A stretch of 64,000 nt of DNA from assembly GCA_029224185.1 (NCBI GenBank), contig JANZKI010000090.1:62001-126000 (forward strand), read 5' to 3'. The DNA is from Karalla daura (lineage: Eukaryota > Chordata > Actinopteri > Chaetodontiformes > Leiognathidae). A program made the translations under genes and the position numbers. The notes beneath the pieces are model-generated. The model was given only the letters and a program-made list of their open reading frames with translations. It ran no database searches and was not told the origin of the DNA. How positions within the stretch are numbered: the first letter of the stretch is position 1; every line of letters starts with the position of its first letter. This document shows, one piece after another, positions 1-10,359 of the stretch.

Positions 1-177
1 CGAAAGTGAAAAAAACGACCACCCCGGACCTGTCGTTTTGGCCGAGATCCCGACCCCGAGCGAGCGAGCCTAAACCCACCATTTGGGGTGTGAGCCGCCT
101 CCGGGGTGGCCCACGCTCACTGGAAAAAGCAATCCCGAGGCCGGATTTGATCCTGCAGCTGAGATATTAAAGCTCGC
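1..177. repeat. Reference long monomer (177 bp)
   Basis: This is the first full unit, in the phase starting CGAAAGTGA. It carries the 13-bp block at 68-80 between GCGAGCGA and ATTTGGGG, the T form of that block, GATCCTGCAG near 154, and TTAAAGC at the end. Because 177 is three times 59, consecutive long units keep one reading frame, so runs of long units produce the longest spurious open frames on both strands. About 118 such units are present, unevenly spread. Confidence 0.95.
68..80. other. 13-bp block that defines long monomers, with telomere-like core
   Basis: The block reads GCCTAAACCCACC here and GCCCAAACCCACC in many other long units. In the T form, bases 69-77 are CCTAAACCC, nine bases that fit the plant-type telomere repeat (CCCTAAA)n. 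The C form breaks that match. The block replaces CG of the short form, a net gain of 11 bp. Nine matching bases can arise by chance, so a telomeric origin is only a possibility. Confidence 0.75.
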
Positions 178-188
178 CGAAAGTGAAA

Positions 189-216
189 AAAACGACCACC
201 CCGGACCTGTCGTTTT
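189..216. repeat. Perfect 8-bp inverted repeat within the monomer (hairpin candidate 1)
   Basis: AAAACGAC at 189-196 is the reverse complement of GTCGTTTT at 209-216, with a 12-base loop. In units with TTTTTG instead of TTTTGG the arms extend to 9 bp, because the outer A pairs with the extra T. The structure recurs in nearly every unit. One visible disruption is GTCATT at 40080. The palindrome is seen directly; hairpin formation in the cell is inference. Confidence 0.85.
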
Positions 217-275
217 GGCCGAGATCCCGACCCCGAGCGAGCGACGATTTGGGGTGTGAGCCGCCTCCGGGGTGG
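196..275. repeat. Perfect 10-bp inverted repeat within the monomer (hairpin candidate 2)
   Basis: CCACCCCGGA at 196-205 is the reverse complement of TCCGGGGTGG at 266-275, with a 60-base loop in short units and a 71-base loop in long ones. The left arm overlaps the first hairpin by one base and lies inside its loop, so the two structures compete. The recurrent changes CCCCAGACC and CTCTGGGG each break one arm. Confidence 0.8.
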
Positions 276-1881
276 CCCACGCTCACTGGAAAAAGCAATC
301 CCGAGGCCGGATTTGATCCTGGAGCTGAGATATTAAAGCTCGCCGAAAGTGAAAAAAACGACCACCCCAGACCTGTCGTTTTTGCCGAGATCCCGACCCC
401 GAGCGAGCGACGATTTGGGGTGTGAGCCGCCTCCGGGGTGGCCCACGCTCACTGGAAAAAGCAATCCCGAGGCCGGATTTGATCCTGGAGCTGAGATATT
501 AAAGCTCGCCGAAAGTGAAAAAAACGACCACCCCGGACCTGTCGTTTTGGCCGAGATCCCGACCCCGAGCGAGCGAGCCCAAACCCACCATTTGGGGTGT
601 GAGCCGCCTCCGGGGTGGCCCACGCTCACTGGAAAAAGCAATCCCGAGGCCGGATTTGATCCTGGAGCTGAGATATTAAAGCTCGCCGAAAGTGAAAAAA
701 ACGACCACCCCGGACCTGTCGTTTTGGCCGAGATCCCGACCCCGAGCGAGCGACGATTTGGGGTGTGAGCCGCCTCCGGGGTGGCCCACGCTCACTGGAA
801 AAAGCAATCCCGAGGCCGGATTTGATCCTGGAGCTGAGATATTAAAGCTCGCCGAAAGTGAAAAAAACGACCACCCCGGACCTGTCGTTTTGGCCGAGAT
901 CCCGACCCCGAGCGAGCGAGCCTAAACCCACCATTTGGGGTGTGAGCCGCCTCCGGGGTGGCCCACGCTCACTGGAAAAAGCAATCCCGAGGCCGGATTT
1001 GATCCTGGAGCTGAGATATTAACCCTCGCCGAAAGTGAAAAAAACGACCACCCCGGACCTGTCGTTTTTGCCGAGATCCCGACCCCGAGCGAGCGACGAT
1101 TTGGGGTGTGAGCCGCCTCCGGGGTGGCCCACGCTCACTGGAAAAAGCAATCCCGAGGCCGGATTTGATCCTGGAGCTGAGATATTAAAGCTCGCCGAAA
1201 GTGAAAAAAACGACCACCCCGGACCTGTCGTTTTGGCCGAGATCCCGACCCCGAGCGAGTGAGCCCAAACCCACCATTTGGGGTGTGAGCCGCCTCCGGG
1301 GTGGCCCACGCTCACTGGAAAAAGCAATCCCGAGGCCGGATTTGATCCTGCAGCTGAGATATTGAAGCTCGCCGAAAGTGAAAAAAACGACCACCCCGGA
1401 CCTGTCGTTTTGGCCGAGATCCCGACCCCGAGCGAGCGAGCCTAAACCCACCATTTGGGGTGTGAGCCGCCTCCGGGGTGGCCCACGCTCACTGGAAAAA
1501 GCAATCCCGAGGCCGGATTTGATCCTGCAGCTGAGATATTAAAGCTCGCCGAAAGTGAAAAAAACGACCACCCCGGACCTGTCGTTTTGGCCGAGATCCC
1601 GACCCCGAGCGAGCGACGATTTGGGGTGTGAGCCGCCTCCGGGGTGGCCCACGCTCACTGGAAAAAGCAATCCCGAGGCCGGATTTGATCCTGGAGCTGA
1701 GATATTAAAGCTCGCCGAAAGTGAAAAAAACGACCACCCCAGACCTGTCGTTTTTGCCGAGATCCCGACCCCGAGCGAGCGACGATTTGGGGTGTGAGCC
1801 GCCTCCGGGGTGGCCCACGCTCACTGGAAAAAGCAATCCCGAGGCCGGATTTGATCCTGGAGCTGAGATATTAAAGCTCGC

Positions 1882-2589
1882 CGAAAGTGAAAAAAACGAC
1901 CACCCCGGACCTGTCGTTTTGGCCGAGATCCCGACCCCGAGCGAGCGAGCCCAAACCCACCATTTGGGGTGTGAGCCGCCTCCGGGGTGGCCCACGCTCA
2001 CTGGAAAAAGCAATCCCGAGGCCGGATTTGATCCTGCAGCTGAGATATTAAAGCTCGCCGAAAGTGAAAAAAACGACCACCCCGGACCTGTCGTTTTGGC
2101 CGAGATCCCGACCCCGAGCGAGCGAGCCTAAACCCACCATTTGGGGTGTGAGCCGCCTCCGGGGTGGCCCACGCTCACTGGAAAAAGCAATCCCGAGGCC
2201 GGATTTGATCCTGGAGCTGAGATATTAACCCTCGCCGAAAGTGAAAAAAACGACCACCCCGGACCTGTCGTTTTGGCCGAGATCCCGACCCCGAGCGAGC
2301 GAGCCCAAACCCACCATTTGTGGTGTGAGCCGCCTCCGGGGTGGCCCACGCTCACTGGAAAAAGCAATCCCGAGGCCGGATTTGATCCTGCAGCTGAGAT
2401 ATTGAAGCTCGCCGAAAGTGAAAAAAACGACCACCCCGGACCTGTCGTTTTGGCCGAGATCCCGACCCCGAGCGAGCGAGCCTAAACCCACCATTTGGGG
2501 TGTGAGCCGCCTCCGGGGTGGCCCACGCTCACTGGAAAAAGCAATCCCGAGGCCGGATTTGATCCTGCAGCTGAGATATTAAAGCTCGC
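1882..2589. repeat. Run of four consecutive long monomers
   Basis: Unit starts at 1882, 2059, 2236 and 2413 are each followed 177 bp later by the next. The blocks alternate C, T, C, T forms. One unit carries a private G-to-T change at 2321 (ATTTGTGG). The uniform 177-bp spacing keeps reading frames open through the run. Confidence 0.9.
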
Positions 2590-3676
2590 CGAAAGTGAAA
2601 AAAACGACCACCCCGGACCTGTCGTTTTGGCCGAGATCCCGACCCCGAGCGAGCGACGATTTGGGGTGTGAGCCGCCTCCGGGGTGGCCCACGCTCACTG
2701 GAAAAAGCAATCCCGAGGCCGGATTTGATCCTGGAGCTGAGATATTAAAGCTCGCCGAAAGTGAAAAAAACGACCACCCCAGACCTGTCGTTTTTGCCGA
2801 GATCCCGACCCCGAGCGAGCGACGATTTGGGGTGTGAGCCGCCTCCGGGGTGGCCCACGCTCACTGGAAAAAGCAATCCCGAGGCCGGATTTGATCCTGG
2901 AGCTGAGATATTAAAGCTCGCCGAAAGTGAAAAAAACGACCACCCCGGACCTGTCGTTTTGGCCGAGATCCCGACCCCGAGCGAGCGACGATTTGGGGTG
3001 TGAGCCGCCTCCGGGGTGGCCCACGCTCACTGGAAAAAGCAATCCCGAGGCCGGATTTGATCCTGCAGCTGAGATATTAAAGCTCGCCGAAAGTGAAAAA
3101 AACGACCACCCCGGACCTGTCGTTTTGGCCGAGATCCCGACCCCGAGCGAGCGACGATTTGGGGTGTGAGCCGCCTCCGGGGTGGGCCACGCTCACTGGA
3201 AAAAGCAATCCCGAGGCCGGATTTGATCCTGGAGCTGAGATATTAAAGCTCGCCGAAAGTGAAAAAAACGACCAACCCGGACCTGTCGTTTTGGCCGAGA
3301 TCCCGACCCCGAGCGAGCGAGCCCAAACCCACCATTTGGGGTGTGAGCCGCCTCCGGGGTGGCCCACGCTCACTGGAAAAAGCAATCCCGAGGCCGGATT
3401 TGATCCTGGAGCTGAGATATTAACCCTCGCCGAAAGTGAAAAAAACGACCACCCCGGACCTGTCGTTTTTGCCGAGATCCCGACCCCGAGCGAGCGACGA
3501 TTTGGGGTGTGAGCCGCCTCCGGGGTGGCCCACGCTCACTGGAAAAAGCAATCCCGAGGCCGGATTTGATCCTGGAGCTGAGATATTAAAGCTCGCCGAA
3601 AGTGAAAAAAACGACCACCCCGGACCTGTCGTTTTTGCCGAGATCCCGACCCCGAGCGAGCGAGCCCAAACCCACC

Positions 3677-4957
3677 ATTTGGGGTGTGAGCCGCCTCCGG
3701 GGTGGCCCACGCTCACTGGAAAAAGCAATCCCGAGGCCGGATTTGATCCTGCAGCTGAGATATTAAAGCTCGCCGAAAGTGAAAAAAACGACCACCCCGG
3801 ACCTGTCGTTTTGGCCGAGATCCCGACCCCGAGCGAGCGAGCCTAAACCCACCATTTGGGGTGTGAGCCGCCTCCGGGGTGGCCCACGCTCACTGGAAAA
3901 AGCAATCCCGAGGCCGGATTTGATCCTGGAGCTGAGATATTAACCCTCGCCGAAAGTGAAAAAAACGACCACCCCGGACCTGTCGTTTTTGCCGAGATCC
4001 CGACCCCGAGCGAGCGACGATTTGGGGTGTGAGCCGCCTCCGGGGTGGCCCACGCTCACTGGAAAAAGCAATCCCGAGGCCGGATTTGATCCTGGAGCTG
4101 AGATATTAAAGCTCGCCGAAAGTGAAAAAAACGACCACCCCGGACCTGTCGTTTTGGCCGAGATCCCGACCCCGAGCGAGTGAGCCCAAACCCACCATTT
4201 GGGGTGTGAGCCGCCTCCGGGGTGGCCCACGCTCACTGGAAAAAGCAATCCCGAGGCCGGATTTGATCCTGCAGCTGAGATATTGAAGCTCGCCGAAAGT
4301 GAAAAAAACGACCACCCCGGACCTGTCGTTTTGGCCGAGATCCCGACCCCGAGCGAGCGAGCCTAAACCCACCATTTGGGGTGTGAGCCGCCTCCGGGGT
4401 GGCCCACGCTCACTGGAAAAAGCAATCCCGAGGCCGGATTTGATCCTGCAGCTGAGATATTAAAGCTCGCCGAAAGTGAAAAAAACGACCACCCCGGACC
4501 TGTCGTTTTGGCCGAGATCCCGACCCCGAGCGAGCGACGATTTGGGGTGTGAGCCGCCTCCGGGGTGGCCCACGCTCACTGGAAAAAGCAATCCCGAGGC
4601 CGGATTTGATCCTGGAGCTGAGATATTAAAGCTCGCCGAAAGTGAAAAAAACGACCACCCCAGACCTGTCGTTTTTGCCGAGATCCCGACCCCGAGCGAG
4701 CGACGATTTGGGGTGTGAGCCGCCTCCGGGGTGGCCCACGCTCACTGGAAAAAGCAATCCCGAGGCCGGATTTGATCCTGGAGCTGAGATATTAAAGCTC
4801 GCCGAAAGTGAAAAAAACGACCACCCCGGACCTGTCGTTTTGGCCGAGATCCCGACCCCGAGCGAGCGAGCCCAAACCCACCATTTGGGGTGTGAGCCGC
4901 CTCCGGGGTGGCCCACGCTCACTGGAAAAAGCAATCCCGAGGCCGGATTTGATCCTG
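3677..4957. repeat. Second copy of the 756-2036 segment (offset 2,921 bp)
   Basis: Bases 756-2036 and 3677-4957 follow the same order of unit lengths and variants. Both contain the rare GAGTGAGCC change, at 1260 and 4181, and the TTGAAGC variant at 1364 and 4285. The offset equals 8 short plus 9 long units. The copies diverge at 2037 versus 4958, where GCAG meets GGAG, and on the left at a short/long switch. Confidence 0.85.
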
Positions 4958-5687
4958 GAGCTGAGATATTAAAGCTCGCCGAAAGTGAAAAAAACGACCA
5001 CCCCGGACCTGTCGTTTTGGCCGAGATCCCGACCCCGAGCGAGCGAGCCTAAACCCACCATTTGGGGTGTGAGCCGCCTCCGGGGTGGCCCACGCTCACT
5101 GGAAAAAGCAATCCCGAGGCCGGATTTGATCCTGGAGCTGAGATATTAAAGCTCGCCGAAAGTGAAAAAAACGACCACCCCGGACCTGTCGTTTTGGCCG
5201 AGATCCCGACCCCGAGCGAGCGAGCCCAAACCCACCATTTGGGGTGTGAGCCGCCTCCGGGGTGGCCCACGCTCACTGGAAAAAGCAATCCCGAGGCCGG
5301 ATTTGATCCTGGAGCTGAGATATTAAAGCTCGCCGAAAGTGAAAAAAACGACCACCCCGGACCTGTCGTTTTGGCCGAGATCCCGACCCCGAGCGAGCGA
5401 GCCTAAACCCACCATTTGGGGTGTGAGCCGCCTCCGGGGTGGCCCACGCTCACTGGAAAAAGCAATCCCGAGGCCGGATTTGATCCTGGAGCTGAGATAT
5501 TAAAGCTCGCCGAAAGTGAAAAAAACGACCACCCCGGACCTGTCGTTTTGGCCGAGATCCCGACCCCGAGCGAGCGAGCCCAAACCCACCATTTGGGGTG
5601 TGAGCCGCCTCCGGGGTGGCCCACGCTCACTGGAAAAAGCAATCCCGAGGCCGGATTTGATCCTGGAGCTGAGATATTAAAGCTCGC
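4803..5687. repeat. Run of five consecutive long monomers
   Basis: Units start at 4803, 4980, 5157, 5334 and 5511, each 177 bp apart, with the C and T forms of the 13-bp block alternating. The alternation forms a 354-bp dimer, the smallest higher-order repeat in the window. A related run lies at 10457-11164. Confidence 0.88.
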
Positions 5688-7041
5688 CGAAAGTGAAAAA
5701 AACGACCACCCCGGACCTGTCGTTTTGGCCGAGATCCCGACCCCGAGCGAGCGACGATTTGGGGTGTGAGCCGCCTCCGGGGTGGCCCACGCTCACTGGA
5801 AAAAGCAATCCCGAGGCCGGATTTGATCCTGGAGCTGAGATATTAAAGCTCGCCGAAAGTGAAAAAAACGACCACCCCGGACCTGTCGTTTTGGCCGAGA
5901 TCCCGACCCCGAGCGAGCGAGCCCAAACCCACCATTTGGGGTGTGAGCCGCCTCCGGGGTGGCCCACGCTCACTGGAAAAAGCAATCCCGAGGCCGGATT
6001 TGATCCTGCAGCTGAGATATTAAAGCTCGCCGAAAGTGAAAAAAACGACCACCCCGGACCTGTCGTTTTGGCCGAGATCCCGACCCCGAGCGAGCGAGCC
6101 TAAACCCACCATTTGGGGTGTGAGCCGCCTCCGGGGTGGCCCACGCTCACTGGAAAAAGCAATCCCGAGGCCGGATTTGATCCTGGAGCTGAGATATTAA
6201 CCCTCGCCGAAAGTGAAAAAAACGACCACCCCGGACCTGTCGTTTTTGCCGAGATCCCGACCCCGAGCGAGCGACGATTTGGGGTGTGAGCCGCCTCCGG
6301 GGTGGCCCACGCTCACTGGAAAAAGCAATCCCGAGGCCGGATTTGATCCTGGAGCTGAGATATTAAAGCTCGCCGAAAGTGAAAAAAACGACCACCCCGG
6401 ACCTGTCGTTTTGGCCGAGATCCCGACCCCGAGCGAGCGAGCCTAAACCCACCATTTGGGGTGTGAGCCGCCTCCGGGGTGGCCCACGCTCACTGGAAAA
6501 AGCAATCCCGAGGCCGGATTTGATCCTGGAGCTGAGATATTAACCCTCGCCGAAAGTGAAAAAAACGACCACCCCGGACCTGTCGTTTTTGCCGAGATCC
6601 CGACCCCGAGCGAGCGACGATTTGGGGTGTGAGCCGCCTCCGGGGTGGCCCACGCTCACTGGAAAAAGCAATCCCGAGGCCGGATTTGATCCTGGAGCTG
6701 AGATATTAAAGCTCGCCGAAAGTGAAAAAAACGACCACCCCGGACCTGTCGTTTTGGCCGAGATCCCGACCCCGAGCGAGCGACGATTTGGGGTGTGAGC
6801 CGCCTCCGGGGTGGCCCACGCTCACTGGAAAAAGCAATCCCGAGGCCGGATTTGATCCTGGAGCTGAGATATTAACCCTCGCCGAAAGTGAAAAAAACGA
6901 CCACCCCGGACCTGTCGTTTTTGCCGAGATCCCGACCCCGAGCGAGCGACGATTTGGGGTGTGAGCCGCCTCCGGGGTGGCCCACGCTCACTGGAAAAAG
7001 CAATCCCGAGGCCGGATTTGATCCTGGAGCTGAGATATTAA
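4883..7041. repeat. Segment copied 5,477 bp to the right (copy 1)
   Basis: Unit order and variants match 10360-12518, including the run of alternating long units. The offset equals 32 units, 15 of them long. The match ends on the left at a short/long switch and on the right where TTAAAGC meets TTAACCC. Confidence 0.82.
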
Positions 7042-7547
7042 AGCTCGCCGAAAGTGAAAAAAACGACCACCCCGGACCTGTCGTTTTGGCCGAGATCCCG
7101 ACCCCGAGCGAGCGAGCCTAAACCCACCATTTGGGGTGTGAGCCGCCTCCGGGGTGGCCCACGCTCACTGGAAAAAGCAATCCCGAGGCCGGATTTGATC
7201 CTGGAGCTGAGATATTAACCCTCGCCGAAAGTGAAAAAAACGACCACCCCGGACCTGTCGTTTTTGCCGAGATCCCGACCCCGAGCGAGCGACGATTTGG
7301 GGTGTGAGCCGCCTCCGGGGTGGCCCACGCTCACTGGAAAAAGCAATCCCGAGGCCGGATTTGATCCTGGAGCTGAGATATTAAAGCTCGCCGAAAGTGA
7401 AAAAAACGACCACCCCGGACCTGTCGTTTTGGCCGAGATCCCGACCCCGAGCGAGCGAGCCCAAACCCACCATTTGGGGTGTGAGCCGCCTCCGGGGTGG
7501 CCCACGCTCACTGGAAAAAGCAATCCCGAGGCCGGATTTGATCTTGC

Positions 7548-8896
7548 AGCTGAGATATTAAAGCTCGCCGAAAGTGAAAAAAACGACCACCCCGGACCTG
7601 TCGTTTTGGCCGAGATCCCGACCCCGAGCGAGCGACGATTTGGGGTGTGAGCCGCCTCCGGGGTGGCCCACGCTCACTGGAAAAAGCAATCCCGAGGCCG
7701 GATTTGATCCTGGAGCTGAGATATTAACCCTCGCCGAAAGTGAAAAAAACGACCACCCCGGACCTGTCGTTTTTGCCGAGATCCCGACCCCGAGCGAGCG
7801 ACGATTTGGGGTGTGAGCCGCCTCCGGGGTGGCCCACGCTCACTGGAAAAAGCAATCCCGAGGCCGGATTTGATCCTGGAGCTGAGATATTAACCCTCGC
7901 CGAAAGTGAAAAAAACGACCACCCCGGACCTGTCGTTTTTGCCGAGATCCCGACCCCGAGCGAGCGACGATTTGGGGTGTGAGCCGCCTCCGGGGTGGCC
8001 CACGCTCACTGGAAAAAGCAATCCCGAGGCCGGATTTGATCCTGGAGCTGAGATATTAAAGCTCGCCGAAAGTGAAAAAAACGACCACCCCGGACCTGTC
8101 GTTTTGGCCGAGATCCCGACCCCGAGCGAGCGAGCCTAAACCCACCATTTGGGGTGTGAGCCGCCTCCGGGGTGGCCCACGCTCACTGGAAAAAGCAATC
8201 CCGAGGCCGGATTTGATCCTGGAGCTGAGATATTAACCCTCGCCGAAAGTGAAAAAAACGACCACCCCGGACCTGTCGTTTTTGCCAAGATCCCGACCCC
8301 GAGCGAGCGACGATTTGGGGTGTGAGCCGCCTCCGGGGTGGCCCACGCTCACTGGAAAAAGCAATCCCGAGGCCGGATTTGATCCTGGAGCTGAGATATT
8401 AAAGCTCGCCGAAAGTGAAAAAAACGACCACCCCGGACCTGTCGTTTTGGCCGAGATCCCGACCCCGAGCGAGCGAGCCCAAACCCACCATTTGGGGTGT
8501 GAGCCGCCTCCGGGGTGGCCCACGCTCACTGGAAAAAGCAATCCCGAGGCCGGATTTGATCCTGGAGCTGAGATATTAAAGCTCGCCGAAAGTGAAAAAA
8601 ACGACCACCCCGGACCTGTCGTTTTGGCCGAGATCCCGACCCCGAGCGAGCGACGATTTGGGGTGTGAGCCGCCTCCGGGGTGGCCCACGCTCACTGGAA
8701 AAAGCAATCCCGAGGCCGGATTTGATCTTGCAGCTGAGATATTAAAGCTCGCCGAAAGTGAAAAAAACGACCACCCCGGACCTGTCGTTTTGGCCGAGAT
8801 CCCGACCCCGAGCGAGCGACGATTTGGGGTGTGAGCCGCCTCCGGGGTGGCCCACGCTCACTGGAAAAAGCAATCCCGAGGCCGGATTTGATCCTG
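7548..8896. repeat. Segment copied 4,625 bp to the right
   Basis: The matching copy is 12173-13521. Both carry GCCAAGATCC in place of GCCGAGATCC, at 8287 and 12912. The right copy alone has an A-to-G change at 12817 (GGAAGAAGC), so that mutation followed the duplication or was lost from the other copy. The offset equals 27 units, 13 of them long. Confidence 0.8.
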
Positions 8897-10359
8897 CAGC
8901 TGAGATATTAAAGCTCGCCGAAAGTGAAAAAAACGACCACCCCGGACCTGTCGTTTTGGCCGAGATCCCGACCCCGAGCGAGCGAGCCCAAACCCACCAT
9001 TTGGGGTGTGAGCCGCCTCCGGGGTGGCCCACGCTCACTGGAAAAAGCAATCCCGAGGCCGGATTTGATCCTGCAGCTGAGATATTAAAGCTCGCCGAAA
9101 GTGAAAAAAACGACCACCCCGGACCTGTCGTTTTGGCCGAGATCCCGACCCCGAGCGAGCGAGCCTAAACCCACCATTTGGGGTGTGAGCCGCCTCCGGG
9201 GTGGCCCACGCTCACTGGAAAAAGCAATCCCGAGGCCGGATTTGATCCTGGAGCTGAGATATTAACCCTCGCCGAAAGTGAAAAAAACGACCACCCCGGA
9301 CCTGTCGTTTTTGCCGAGATCCCGACCCCGAGCGAGCGACGATTTGGGGTGTGAGCCGCCTCCGGGGTGGCCCACGCTCACTGGAAAAAGCAATCCCGAG
9401 GCCGGATTTGATCCTGGAGCTGAGATATTAAAGCTCGCCGAAAGTGAAAAAAACGACCACCCCGGACCTGTCGTTTTGGCCGAGATCCCGACCCCGAGCG
9501 AGCGAGCCTAAACCCACCATTTGGGGTGTGAGCCGCCTCCGGGGTGGCCCACGCTCACTGGAAAAAGCAATCCCGAGGCCGGATTTGATCCTGGAGCTGA
9601 GATATTAACCCTCGCCGAAAGTGAAAAAAACGACCACCCCGGACCTGTCGTTTTTGCCGAGATCCCGACCCCGAGCGAGCGACGATTTGGGGTGTGAGCC
9701 GCCTCCGGGGTGGCCCACGCTCACTGGAAAAAGCAATCCCGAGGCCGGATTTGATCCTGGAGCTGAGATATTAAAGCTCGCCGAAAGTGAAAAAAACGAC
9801 CACCCCGGACCTGTCGTTTTGGCCGAGATCCCGACCCCGAGCGAGCGACGATTTGGGGTGTGAGCCGCCTCCGGGGTGGCCCACGCTCACTGGAAAAAGC
9901 AATCCCGAGGCCGGATTTGATCCTGGAGCTGAGATATTAACCCTCGCCGAAAGTGAAAAAAACGACCACCCCGGACCTGTCGTTTTTGCCGAGATCCCGA
10001 CCCCGAGCGAGCGACGATTTGGGGTGTGAGCCGCCTCCGGGGTGGCCCACGCTCACTGGAAAAAGCAATCCCGAGGCCGGATTTGATCCTGGAGCTGAGA
10101 TATTAAAGCTCGCCGAAAGTGAAAAAAACGACCACCCCGGACCTGTCGTTTTGGCCGAGATCCCGACCCCGAGCGAGCGAGCCTAAACCCACCATTTGGG
10201 GTGTGAGCCGCCTCCGGGGTGGCCCACGCTCACTGGAAAAAGCAATCCCGAGGCCGGATTTGATCCTGGAGCTGAGATATTAACCCTCGCCGAAAGTGAA
10301 AAAAACGACCACCCCGGACCTGTCGTTTTTGCCGAGATCCCGACCCCGAGCGAGCGACG

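Larger units (their letters stand above)
178..343. repeat. Reference short monomer (166 bp)
   Basis: This unit has CG at 245-246 where the long form has 13 bp. Base count is 98 G+C of 166 (59%), with 48 C, 50 G and 16 CpG dinucleotides. It contains a seven-A tract near its start, a five-A tract in GGAAAAAGC, and two perfect inverted repeats. Because 166 is one more than a multiple of three, each short unit shifts the reading frame and open frames usually end at the TGA in GGGGTGTGAG. The length is close to the DNA held by one nucleosome plus a short linker. Confidence 0.95.
1..7225. repeat. Array zone rich in long monomers
   Basis: Counting unit starts gives 23 long and 19 short units, 55% long, against 23 of 89 (26%) between 17417 and 32443. 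GATCCTGCAG units are frequent, and a TTGAAGC variant is seen at 1364, 2404 and 4285. GATCTTGCAG and GAGCTTAG, common further right, are not seen here; the first GATCTTGCAG is at about 7541. This is the oldest-looking or at least a distinct sequence neighbourhood of the array. The boundary is gradual. Confidence 0.75.

Noticed and set aside
68..80. Interstitial telomere tract.
   Set aside because: Only nine bases match in each T-form unit and they are never tandem.
322..341. Third inverted repeat, GAGCT and AGCTC around GAGATATTAA.
   Set aside because: The arms are only 5 bp and are destroyed in the very common TTAACCC units, so it is not a conserved feature.
178..343. CENP-B box.
   Set aside because: I looked for the core pattern TTCG....A..CGGG on both strands of the consensus unit and did not find it.
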